Below are positions 1-6,237 of a stretch of DNA of 11,195 nucleotides, one piece after another. The DNA is from Flavobacteriaceae bacterium (GTDB taxonomy: Bacteria; Bacteroidota; Bacteroidia; Flavobacteriales; Flavobacteriaceae), in NCBI GenBank assembly GCA_019090365.1, contig JAHRWC010000428.1:1-11195 (forward strand). The letters are read 5' to 3'. The notes under the pieces are model-generated. The model was not told where the DNA came from, ran no database searches, and saw only the letters and a program-made list of their open reading frames with translations. Within the stretch, counting starts at the first letter, position 1. Each line of letters begins with the position of its first letter. A program made the position numbers and the translations under genes.

Positions 1-1
1 A

Positions 2-892
2 AGTAAAAAGGAAGTCGAAAAATTAGCATTAGAGTTTGAAACAGAAAAAAAGAATAAAGCTATTGAATTATTAAATGTTGAAAAAAACCTGAATGAAATA
101 CAATTAAAGAAAAGTAAGCAGCTTCAATTCGCTTTTTTATTAGCAGCTGTATTAATATTAATGATTTTATTTTTATTGAGAGCAAGGCATAAAAATAAGG
201 TTAAAACAGACAAGCTTTTAAAAGAATCGATGGAACGAAGTTTTCAAATGAAATTAGCAGATTCAGAAATGCAAGCATTACGAGCACAAATGAACCCTCA
301 TTTTTTATTTAATTGTCTAAACTCAATAAATAGTTTTATTATTAAAAATGAACAAGAACAGGCTACTGAATACTTATCAAAATTTTCAAAATTAATAAGA
401 AGAGTATTAAATAATTCAAAAGAACCAAAAGTTACCCTAGGTAATGAAATTGAAACTCTTAAATTGTATATCGAATTAGAAGCATTACGCTTTAATAATA
501 AGTTTGATTATTCAATTGACATACAACCCAACGTCGAAATAGATTATTTAGAGATTCCTCCATTAATTATTCAGCCCTATGTTGAAAATAGTATTTGGCA
601 CGGCTTAATGCATAAAAAAGAGGGTGACGGTAAGTTGAATATTAATATAACTCAAGAAGAAGATCATATTGAGGTAACTATAGAAGATAATGGAATAGGC
701 AGAGATGCTGCTTCACAATTAAAAAGTAAAAGTGCAGAAAAGAGAAAATCGTATGGAATGAATATTACAAGTGAACGTTTAAAAAATTCAATAAATTCTA
801 CAAATGAAACTTCTCATGTTGAAGTAATAGATTTAATAGATTCAAATAATAATAGTTTAGGAACAAAAGTGATTATAAAAATAGGGATATGA
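2..892 (+). CDS. LytS/YehU-type sensor histidine kinase, 3' part (5' end outside window)
   Basis: Membrane sensor kinase expected to phosphorylate the overlapping LytTR regulator. The frame is open back to the window edge, so the Met codon at 161 lies inside the transmembrane helix and is not the start; the true start is upstream. The visible 296 residues hold a charged coiled-coil-like stretch (1-42), one hydrophobic membrane segment (about 43-60), a second charged linker, and a His_kinase domain of the PF06580 type with the phospho-acceptor motif MNPHFLFN (His at visible residue 100, bases 299-301). A HATPase_c domain follows, with an N-box (PPLIIQPYVEN then SIWHG), the G1 motif EDNGIGR, and a late SYGMNITSERL segment. 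In Bacteroidota such kinases usually carry N-terminal TPR repeats; that is inferred, because this part is not in the window. The stop overlaps the next start (ATGA), so the two are co-transcribed and probably translationally coupled. Confidence 0.93.
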   Translation, partial: SKKEVEKLALEFETEKKNKAIELLNVEKNLNEIQLKKSKQLQFAFLLAAVLILMILFLLRARHKNKVKTDKLLKESMERSFQMKLADSEMQALRAQMNPHFLFNCLNSINSFIIKNEQEQATEYLSKFSKLIRRVLNNSKEPKVTLGNEIETLKLYIELEALRFNNKFDYSIDIQPNVEIDYLEIPPLIIQPYVENSIWHGLMHKKEGDGKLNINITQEEDHIEVTIEDNGIGRDAASQLKSKSAEKRKSYGMNITSERLKNSINSTNETSHVEVIDLIDSNNNSLGTKVIIKIGI

Positions 893-1635
893 AAATTAGA
901 AGTGTCATATTAGATGATGAACAACATTGTATAGATACATTGAAATGGCAGCTAGAAAAATATTGCATTGAAGTAGATGTTGTAGCTTCTTTTAATTCTC
1001 CAAATTTGGCATTAGAGTATGTTAAAACAAATAAAATTGATTTAGTTTTTTTAGATATTGAAATGCCTGAAATGAATGGTTTCGAGTTTCTTAAAAATAT
1101 TCAAAATATTAGTCTTGAAGTGATTTTCACAACTGCTTATGATGAGTTTGCTCTTAAAGCTTTTCAGGCAAGTGCAATCGATTATTTATTGAAGCCAATA
1201 GATAAAGAAGGTTTGGTTTCAGCAGTAAAAAAGATGCAAGAGAAAAAGAAACCAAATTTACTTCCTGAGCAAATGGAAATATTATATGATTCTCTAAATA
1301 CTAAAAAGCATATAAAAGAACGTATTGCTGTACCTACACAAGAGGGCTTGTATTTTGTAAAGATTAAAGAAATAATGTATTGCATTTCAGATAGTAACTA
1401 TACTAATATTCATCTAATTAATAATAAAAAATTACTGGTGAGTAGAACTTTAAAAGAAATTGAATTGATGTTGGAAGGTTCAGGGTTCTTACGCATTCAT
1501 CATTCGTATTTAATTAATCTTCAAAAAATTGAAAAATATATTCGTGGTGATGGCGGGTATGTAGTAATGGACGATAAAAAATCATTAAGTGTAAGTAGAA
1601 GTAGAAAAGAAGCACTTCTTACAATTTTTGAATAA
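889..1635 (+). CDS. LytTR-family response regulator
   Basis: DNA-binding response regulator, cognate partner of the upstream kinase. The receiver domain (about 1-120) has acidic residues D9 and D10, phospho-acceptor D56 in FLDIEMPEMNG, T81/T82 and K102 in the LLKP motif, so all the usual phosphotransfer residues are present. A LytTR DNA-binding domain follows (about 145-246), recognised by IAVPTQEGLYFVKI, the ISDSNYTNIHL segment, the FLRIHHSYLIN motif and the SVSRSRKEAL ending. The length (248 residues) is normal for the family. The 4-bp ATGA overlap with the kinase fixes the start. LytTR domains typically bind pairs of short direct repeats, and one such pair lies just after this gene, ahead of the fibre gene. 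That target is inference. Confidence 0.95.
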   Translation: MKIRSVILDDEQHCIDTLKWQLEKYCIEVDVVASFNSPNLALEYVKTNKIDLVFLDIEMPEMNGFEFLKNIQNISLEVIFTTAYDEFALKAFQASAIDYLLKPIDKEGLVSAVKKMQEKKKPNLLPEQMEILYDSLNTKKHIKERIAVPTQEGLYFVKIKEIMYCISDSNYTNIHLINNKKLLVSRTLKEIELMLEGSGFLRIHHSYLINLQKIEKYIRGDGGYVVMDDKKSLSVSRSRKEALLTIFE

Positions 1636-1649
1636 TATTCTAAAATGTT

Positions 1650-1684
1650 AACTACTCATTCAGAATAGGTAACAACTCCTCATT
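1650..1684 (+). promoter_or_regulatory. Direct repeat upstream of fibre gene, candidate LytTR operator
   Basis: Two 11-bp copies, AACTACTCATT (1650-1660) and AACTCCTCATT (1674-1684), differ at one base and repeat with a 24-bp period, about 75-110 bp before the fibre start codon. LytTR regulators generally bind two imperfect direct repeats on one face of the helix, usually about 21-22 bp apart, so 24 bp is slightly long. I see no convincing TAnnTTTG promoter in this 124-bp gap; the closest is TAGTTTTA at 1730-1737. That would fit an activator-dependent promoter. An AT-only dyad (1733-1739 with 1745-1751) lies in the presumed leader. Confidence 0.4.
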
Positions 1685-1759
1685 TCTTCTTTGTAATAGT
1701 TCGCATAAAAAAAACCTGATATGAAACCTTAGTTTTAATTCACTATTAAAATTAAGATC

Positions 1760-4700
1760 ATGAAAACATTCAACGTATCCCTATTCGTTATTTTTATAAT
1801 GATTCCTTTTTTTGCCCTTTCTCAGGTGGGTATTGGCACAGTAACTCCCAATGCCCAACTAGAGATTAAATCTACCAATCAAAGCACGCCCTCAAATACA
1901 GATGGTATTATAATACCTAAAATCGATGAATTTCCAAGCACAAATCCAACCGCTGCACAAGATGGTATGATGGTCTATGTAACTGGAGATGGTACTGAGG
2001 CAAAAGGTTTTTATTATTGGGACGAAAGTACTACAGCATGGATTGTATTCTCTGGTGTAAAAGACCATGATTTTTATAAAATAGGTACATCAAATCCATC
2101 TACAAGTATTAATGATGACCTCTATACAATGGGTAAAGTAGCTATTGGTAAAAACACAGCTTCATATACACTCGATATTGAAAGTAATTCTGGTGAAAGA
2201 GGGCTAAATATAGATCTAAATGTATTAGATGATGATCCTAAGTATGGAAATTATATCAGTCTAAACAATTCTGGTAATGGAATACATTATGCTCAATATA
2301 ATGATATGTCGAGTAATGGTTTGGCACATCATTATGGAGTGTATACTGAAATGTCTGGTGTTGGAGTAGGTGCTCAATTTGCTACCTATAATTTAATTTC
2401 AAATATTAGAAATAATAGTCATTATGGGGTATATAATAAACTTACAGGTACTGGCTTTGGGCAAAGATACGGTACTCATAATGAAATTATTGGTACTATG
2501 ACAGGTTCTGGAATTCACTATGGTGTTCGTAATTGGGTAGACTCAAATAGTGAAGGGTACAAATACGGAGTTCATAGTAGAATTAGTGGTAGTGGATCTG
2601 GAGAACATACTGGAAGCTATAATTTATTGAGTGGTGCAGGTACTGGAATTCAAAGAGGATTTTATACAAATATTTCGAATACCAGTGATGCTGAAAAATA
2701 TGGGGTGCACAGTCGTGTCACAGGAGATGGTGATGGTTTGGTTTATGGAAACTTCAATTATCTTAATAGTTATGGAACAGGAAATCAGTATAACGTATAT
2801 AATGAAAATGTAGCGAGTGGTTCAGGGGAACATCATGGTGTTTTTAATGCTATTAATGGTCTAGGAACAGGTAATAGATATGGAATTTCCAACTCTATAT
2901 CTACTAGTAATGTTGGTTTAGCTTATGGAATTGAAAATACGGTAACTACATATGCTTCAGGAGAGGCTTATGGAGTTAAAAACATTGTAGGAACTGCAAA
3001 TTCAGGGATGATATATGGAACATATAATTTTATGGTTGGCGCTGGAGATGGAGATAATTATGCTAATTATAATTTAGTTGGAAATGGTGCAGGAGCAGGT
3101 ACAGGAACTGGAGATAAATATGCTAATTACAATAAAATTTATGACAATGCTGGAGGAACTCATTACGGATTATATTCTGAAGTGTTAAAAGCTGGTAATA
3201 ATTATGCTGGTTATTTTTTAGGAAAAGTATCTATTGGTACTACTGCCGCAAATAGTTATATTTTACCTAGTAGTCGAGGTACATTGAATCAAGTATTACA
3301 AACCAATGGGTCTGGGAATTTAAGTTGGGTAGATAATACTTCAATGGGAACTGATAATCAAAACATATCAGGTTCAAGTCTTTCAGGAACAACATTAACT
3401 ATTGGTATAGAAGGAGGAACTAATGAAACTGTAGATTTATCGACATTACAAGATGGAGGTGCTCAAGAAATAAACGATTTAAACGATGGTAAAACAGATG
3501 CCACTTCGCTCTTTTTAGGAACAAGCTCTGGAACATTAGATGACGGTACGGCTAATTCTAATGTGGGAGTCGGACATAACTCTTTAGGGGGAGTAACGAG
3601 TGGTTACCGAAATACGGCTATTGGCTATGTAAGTATGTTGTCTAACAATACAGGATTTGCTAATACTGCAATAGGTTACTATAGTTTAGGTCTAGTTACA
3701 AGTGGGTATGGAAATGTAGCTGTGGGTCATTGGGCAGCACGTGATGCAGTTGGCAGTAGAAATACAGTTGTTGGTACAACTGCTTTTGCAGATAATGTAT
3801 CTGGTGATAACAATACAATTTTAGGCGAATCTGCCGCTAGAAATTTAACAGGAAGTAATAATACAATGCTTGGCCGACAAACAGGAATAGGAAGCGGGCC
3901 TTATACTATGAATGGTAGTGTGTTTATTGGTAATAACGTGGGTGCCAACGAATCGAATTCATATAGATTGTATATTGATAATTCAAATACTGCAACACCT
4001 TTAATCTATGGAGAATTTGATAATGATATTTTAAGAGTAAATGGAACATTACAAGTTGGAAATCCATCTGGAACTGGATACATTTTTCCAACTAATAGAG
4101 GTGCAGCAAACCAAGTTCTGAAAACAAACGCTTCAGGTAACGTGAGTTGGGTGAACGTTACTTCTTTTGGTTCAGAAAAAATAGATGATCTTACCGATGG
4201 TAAAACTAATACAGCTAGCAATTCTATCTACATAGGTGTTAATGCTGGTACAGCTACATCAGACACAAATACAGGAAATATCAGTATGGGAAGAAACACA
4301 TTATCGTTACTCACAACAGGTAGTAATAATGTGGCCATTGGAGATTTAGCTTTAGAGGATATAACAAGTGGTTCTTCAAATGTAGCATTAGGTAATTATG
4401 CAATGACTAATAGAACCTCTGGAAGCAATAATGTAGCTATAGGTAGTCATTCACAATTTTTTAATTATACTGGAACTGAAAATAGTTCATTAGGACTGCG
4501 TGCTCTTTATGGAAATAGTGGAAATAATAATACGGCAATTGGTGCTCACGCAGGTCATTCTTCAGGTTCTGGAAGTAATAATGTTTTTATAGGTTATAAC
4601 TCAGGTTATAATGAATCTGGGAATAATAAACTCTATATAGAAAACTCTAATGCTAATGCTAATAATGCACTTGTCTATGGTGAATTTGATACAAATATTT

Positions 4701-5566
4701 TTAGAATAAATGGTTCATTTCAAGTAAGTAATCCCGTTGGAACAGGTACTAATCATTTTGAAGTTAGAGATACTGGAAGTACTTATTTTGGAGGAGCTAC
4801 CTATTGGAAGCAAAATAGTACAATAGGAACAACTGTCGCAGGTTTATTTAATATTGGGGATGATGGTGCTTTTACTGTAAATAATGGAGGAAATGCTCAA
4901 CACTTTATTTATGGGGCGGGAACAACTGCTTTTAATGTGTTACAATTAGATACAGATTTTCAAATTAGTGGAGATAACAGTTCAAATCTGTTTTATGTAG
5001 ATGCCAGTACAGATCGAATTGGTATTGGTACTGCGACGCCTAATACCACATTACATATAGCTGAAGGAGTTGATGCGAGTTTAGCTACCAATTCTGGTTA
5101 TATAGTTGTTGGGGATTTAGCGGGGCAAAATATGGTGATTGATCAAAATGAAATTATTACTAGATTCAATGGCGCTAATTCTACCTTGTTTTTAAATCAA
5201 ACAGGAGGCGATGTTTGGGCAGGAGGCGCTTTAGTACATAGTAGTGATAGACGCTTAAAACGTAATATTGAAGATTTAGACTACGGTTTAAAAGAAGTGC
5301 TTCAGTTACAGCCAAAACAATATTTCTGGAAAAATAGAGACAATCAAAAACAAGAATCATTAGGCTTTATAGCACAAGATGTACAAGGTATTATTGAAAA
5401 TATTGTACATGTAAATGATGATGAACAAAAAACACTAAGTATAAGTTATACCGAATTAATTCCTGTGCTAGTGAATGCGATACAAGAACAGCAAAAACAA
5501 ATAGAATCACTAAAAACAGAAATTATTTCATTAAAAGAAAGTACATACAGTAAAATCAATAAATAG
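1760..5566 (+). CDS. Secreted tail-fibre-like repeat protein with C-terminal Peptidase_S74 chaperone
   Basis: Large (1268 residues) exported protein, predicted to form a self-processing, probably trimeric fibre. The signal peptide (about 1-22) ends FALSQ. Next comes a Bacteroidota tail-fibre N-terminal module with VGIGTVTPNAQLEI (23-36) and a GMMVYVT...GFYYWDESTTAW segment. A 15-residue repeat array (175-481) follows, then two copies of a module with YadA-head-like NTAIG repeats (from 489 and from 763), a beta-rich stretch, a second GIGTATPNTTLHI motif, and the S74 intramolecular chaperone (from 1162) with a C-terminal coiled coil. The chaperone has the SDRRLK motif, so Ser1162 and Lys1167 match the known self-cleavage dyad. 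There is no obvious T9SS C-terminal sorting domain and no phage gene nearby. Its position after a kinase/regulator pair suggests dedicated control. Function (adhesion, surface structure, contractile-system fibre) cannot be settled from sequence. Confidence 0.88.
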   Translation: MKTFNVSLFVIFIMIPFFALSQVGIGTVTPNAQLEIKSTNQSTPSNTDGIIIPKIDEFPSTNPTAAQDGMMVYVTGDGTEAKGFYYWDESTTAWIVFSGVKDHDFYKIGTSNPSTSINDDLYTMGKVAIGKNTASYTLDIESNSGERGLNIDLNVLDDDPKYGNYISLNNSGNGIHYAQYNDMSSNGLAHHYGVYTEMSGVGVGAQFATYNLISNIRNNSHYGVYNKLTGTGFGQRYGTHNEIIGTMTGSGIHYGVRNWVDSNSEGYKYGVHSRISGSGSGEHTGSYNLLSGAGTGIQRGFYTNISNTSDAEKYGVHSRVTGDGDGLVYGNFNYLNSYGTGNQYNVYNENVASGSGEHHGVFNAINGLGTGNRYGISNSISTSNVGLAYGIENTVTTYASGEAYGVKNIVGTANSGMIYGTYNFMVGAGDGDNYANYNLVGNGAGAGTGTGDKYANYNKIYDNAGGTHYGLYSEVLKAGNNYAGYFLGKVSIGTTAANSYILPSSRGTLNQVLQTNGSGNLSWVDNTSMGTDNQNISGSSLSGTTLTIGIEGGTNETVDLSTLQDGGAQEINDLNDGKTDATSLFLGTSSGTLDDGTANSNVGVGHNSLGGVTSGYRNTAIGYVSMLSNNTGFANTAIGYYSLGLVTSGYGNVAVGHWAARDAVGSRNTVVGTTAFADNVSGDNNTILGESAARNLTGSNNTMLGRQTGIGSGPYTMNGSVFIGNNVGANESNSYRLYIDNSNTATPLIYGEFDNDILRVNGTLQVGNPSGTGYIFPTNRGAANQVLKTNASGNVSWVNVTSFGSEKIDDLTDGKTNTASNSIYIGVNAGTATSDTNTGNISMGRNTLSLLTTGSNNVAIGDLALEDITSGSSNVALGNYAMTNRTSGSNNVAIGSHSQFFNYTGTENSSLGLRALYGNSGNNNTAIGAHAGHSSGSGSNNVFIGYNSGYNESGNNKLYIENSNANANNALVYGEFDTNIFRINGSFQVSNPVGTGTNHFEVRDTGSTYFGGATYWKQNSTIGTTVAGLFNIGDDGAFTVNNGGNAQHFIYGAGTTAFNVLQLDTDFQISGDNSSNLFYVDASTDRIGIGTATPNTTLHIAEGVDASLATNSGYIVVGDLAGQNMVIDQNEIITRFNGANSTLFLNQTGGDVWAGGALVHSSDRRLKRNIEDLDYGLKEVLQLQPKQYFWKNRDNQKQESLGFIAQDVQGIIENIVHVNDDEQKTLSISYTELIPVLVNAIQEQQKQIESLKTEIISLKESTYSKINK
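2282..3202 (+). repeat. Array of about 20 15-residue YG-x-YN protein repeats inside the fibre gene
   Basis: Residues 175-481 of the fibre divide without gaps into 20 units. Eighteen are exactly 15 residues; one is 17 (QRYGTHNEI...) and one is 20 (DNYANYNLV...). The consensus is x-x-Y-G-V-Y-N-x-I-x-G-x-G-x-G. Representative units are SHYGVYNKLTGTGFG, EHHGVFNAINGLGTG and MIYGTYNFMVGAGDG. Positions 3 (Tyr), 4 (Gly), 7 (Asn or Ser), 9 (aliphatic) and 15 (Gly) are the most constant. The 45-bp DNA units have diverged strongly, so this is an old array kept by selection on protein structure, not a recent tandem expansion. A regular 15-residue period with alternating aromatic/aliphatic and Gly/Asn turns suggests a beta-roll or triple beta-helix. 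Confidence 0.85.
3224..4717 (+). repeat. Duplicated fibre module with YadA-head-like NTAIG repeats
   Basis: Copy A starts near residue 489 (GKVSIGTTAANSYILP) and copy B near 763 (GTLQVGNPSGTGYIFP). A third linker-only copy (GSFQVSNPVGTGTNHF) starts near 985. Each full copy runs: linker; a NQVLQTNGSGNLSWV or NQVLKTNASGNVSWV segment; an acidic NDLNDGKT or DDLTDGKT turn; a run of 16-17-residue NTAIG/NVAIG repeats (bases 3557-3931 in A and 4223-4594 in B); then a RLYIDNSN or KLYIENSN segment and a YGEFDNDILRVNG or YGEFDTNIFRING end. The repeats resemble the collagen-free beta-roll of YadA/trimeric autotransporter heads. The copies are clearly homologous but well diverged. Copy B is about 50 residues shorter. 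Confidence 0.82.
5243..5563 (+). other. Peptidase_S74 self-cleaving chaperone domain of the fibre
   Basis: The C-terminal 107 residues begin SDRRLKRNIEDLDYGLKEV and contain the typical YFWKNR and LGFIAQDVQ segments. In endosialidase-type tail spikes this domain drives trimer folding and then cuts itself off just before the motif's Ser, using Ser plus a Lys five residues on. Here Ser1162 and Lys1167 keep that spacing, so cleavage between Ser1161 and Ser1162 is predicted. The last 40 or so residues (ELIPVLVNAIQEQQKQIESL and on) look like a coiled coil. Confidence 0.85.
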
Positions 5567-5602
5567 TTTTTATAACACTCCCCGATTAATTTATAGTAAA
5601 AA

Positions 5603-5625
5603 TCAAAGTGGATCGACCACTTTGA
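5603..5625 (+). terminator. Hairpin between fibre gene and small downstream gene
   Basis: A perfect 9-bp inverted repeat, TCAAAGTGG (5603-5611) and CCACTTTGA (5617-5625), has a 5-nt loop ATCGA. It lies in the 81-bp gap after the fibre stop codon. A short T run (5630-5634) follows after 4 bases. This could be a weak intrinsic terminator or attenuator that reduces read-through into the next gene, an mRNA 3'-end stabiliser, or a protein-binding dyad. No separate TAnnTTTG promoter is visible for the downstream gene, which favours partial read-through. Confidence 0.5.
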
Positions 5626-5647
5626 AGAATTTTTAAAATTATAAATT

Positions 5648-6118
5648 ATGGCAGAATTATTTAGATTTTGGAGTCATGGGGTTTCCTTGGTTCCACAGTT
5701 CACACAAGTATTTACAAACACCAACAATGGATTAAGAATGGAATGTGCAGATTGGGGGACAAAAGTCAGTCAAAATGCAGGGACTGATAATTGGTTTCAC
5801 TTCCCATTGACCTCAGCAACTTCCTTAGATGGAGACGGGGCCGTCATTAACAGTGCTTTCTTTTTGGCAGACATCAATAATGATGCGACAATAAGTGGAA
5901 TTCATCTTACAATGATAGACCAATCACCAGCAACTAAAGATCCAATATTGCTTATAAATCAAAATTTAAACATTACGGGTCAAAACGATCGTTTTGATTT
6001 TAATTTTAGGCAAAGAATAGTTGGTGGAGCTCTTGTTTTGTCTATTAAGGTTAGGTTTGATAGAGATAATGGCTCTGTGATTTTTAAATCAGCTGGAGCT
6101 AATACATTTGAAATTTAA
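5648..6118 (+). CDS. Small protein of unknown function, tentatively DUF6623-like
   Basis: A 156-residue protein with no signal peptide or membrane segment, rich in predicted beta strands and short polar turns, so probably a compact soluble all-beta domain. The pattern FWSHG near the N-terminus (residues 7-11), then an aromatic/Gly WGTKV segment, then NWFHFPL, recalls a domain family I know as DUF6623. This is recognition from memory and is uncertain, and that family has no established function to my knowledge. It follows the fibre gene on the same strand, separated by an 81-bp gap with a hairpin, and ends at a strong terminator, so it probably belongs to the same transcription unit. Its first two thirds look richer in G+C (about 40% in sampled stretches) than the kinase and regulator genes. 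The start was chosen as the first Met with coding sense; there is no Shine-Dalgarno, as usual in this phylum. Confidence 0.7.
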   Translation: MAELFRFWSHGVSLVPQFTQVFTNTNNGLRMECADWGTKVSQNAGTDNWFHFPLTSATSLDGDGAVINSAFFLADINNDATISGIHLTMIDQSPATKDPILLINQNLNITGQNDRFDFNFRQRIVGGALVLSIKVRFDRDNGSVIFKSAGANTFEI

Positions 6119-6142
6119 TAAATGTGAATCTATATTAACTGT

Positions 6143-6170
6143 AAAACCCGCCTTTTTAAAGGCGGGTTTT
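6143..6170. terminator. Strong bidirectional intrinsic terminator
   Basis: A perfect inverted repeat has arms AAAACCCGCCTTT (6143-6155) and AAAGGCGGGTTTT (6158-6170). The practical structure is a GC core CCCGCC/GGCGGG flanked by A and T runs. It lies 24 bp after the small gene's stop and ends that rightward unit. Because the A/T tails are symmetric, it can also stop leftward transcripts from the PLP-enzyme gene, whose stop codon is about 70 bp to the right. The remaining bases up to 6237 hold nothing else I can support. Confidence 0.93.
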
Positions 6171-6237
6171 ATTATTAATTTGACTTTAATCAAAAGTAAA
6201 GCGAATCTATAATTTTAGAAGTTTTTTTTTAAACTAA

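Noticed and set aside
161..892. Kinase starting at the Met codon at 161
   Set aside because: The same frame is open to base 2 and encodes a coiled coil and the first half of the membrane helix; Met161 lies inside that helix, so the gene begins outside the window.
1733..1751. AT-only inverted repeat TTTTAAT/ATTAAAA just before the fibre start
   Set aside because: Only A-T pairs, 7 bp, in very AT-rich leader sequence; too weak to call a hairpin or operator.
2282..3202. CRISPR-like or DNA satellite array from the 45-bp periodicity
   Set aside because: The periodicity is in the protein; the DNA units are too diverged and contain no constant repeat/spacer pattern.
1760..6118. Prophage or phage-tail island because of the S74 fibre
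   Set aside because: No capsid, terminase, baseplate, holin or integrase gene is present, and the fibre has a Sec-type signal peptide. S74 proteins of this type occur widely as Bacteroidota chromosomal genes.
6126..6211. Direct repeat GAATCTATA (6126-6134 and 6203-6211) flanking the terminator
   Set aside because: Nine AT-rich bases with no insertion-like content between them apart from the terminator; most likely chance and not a target-site duplication.
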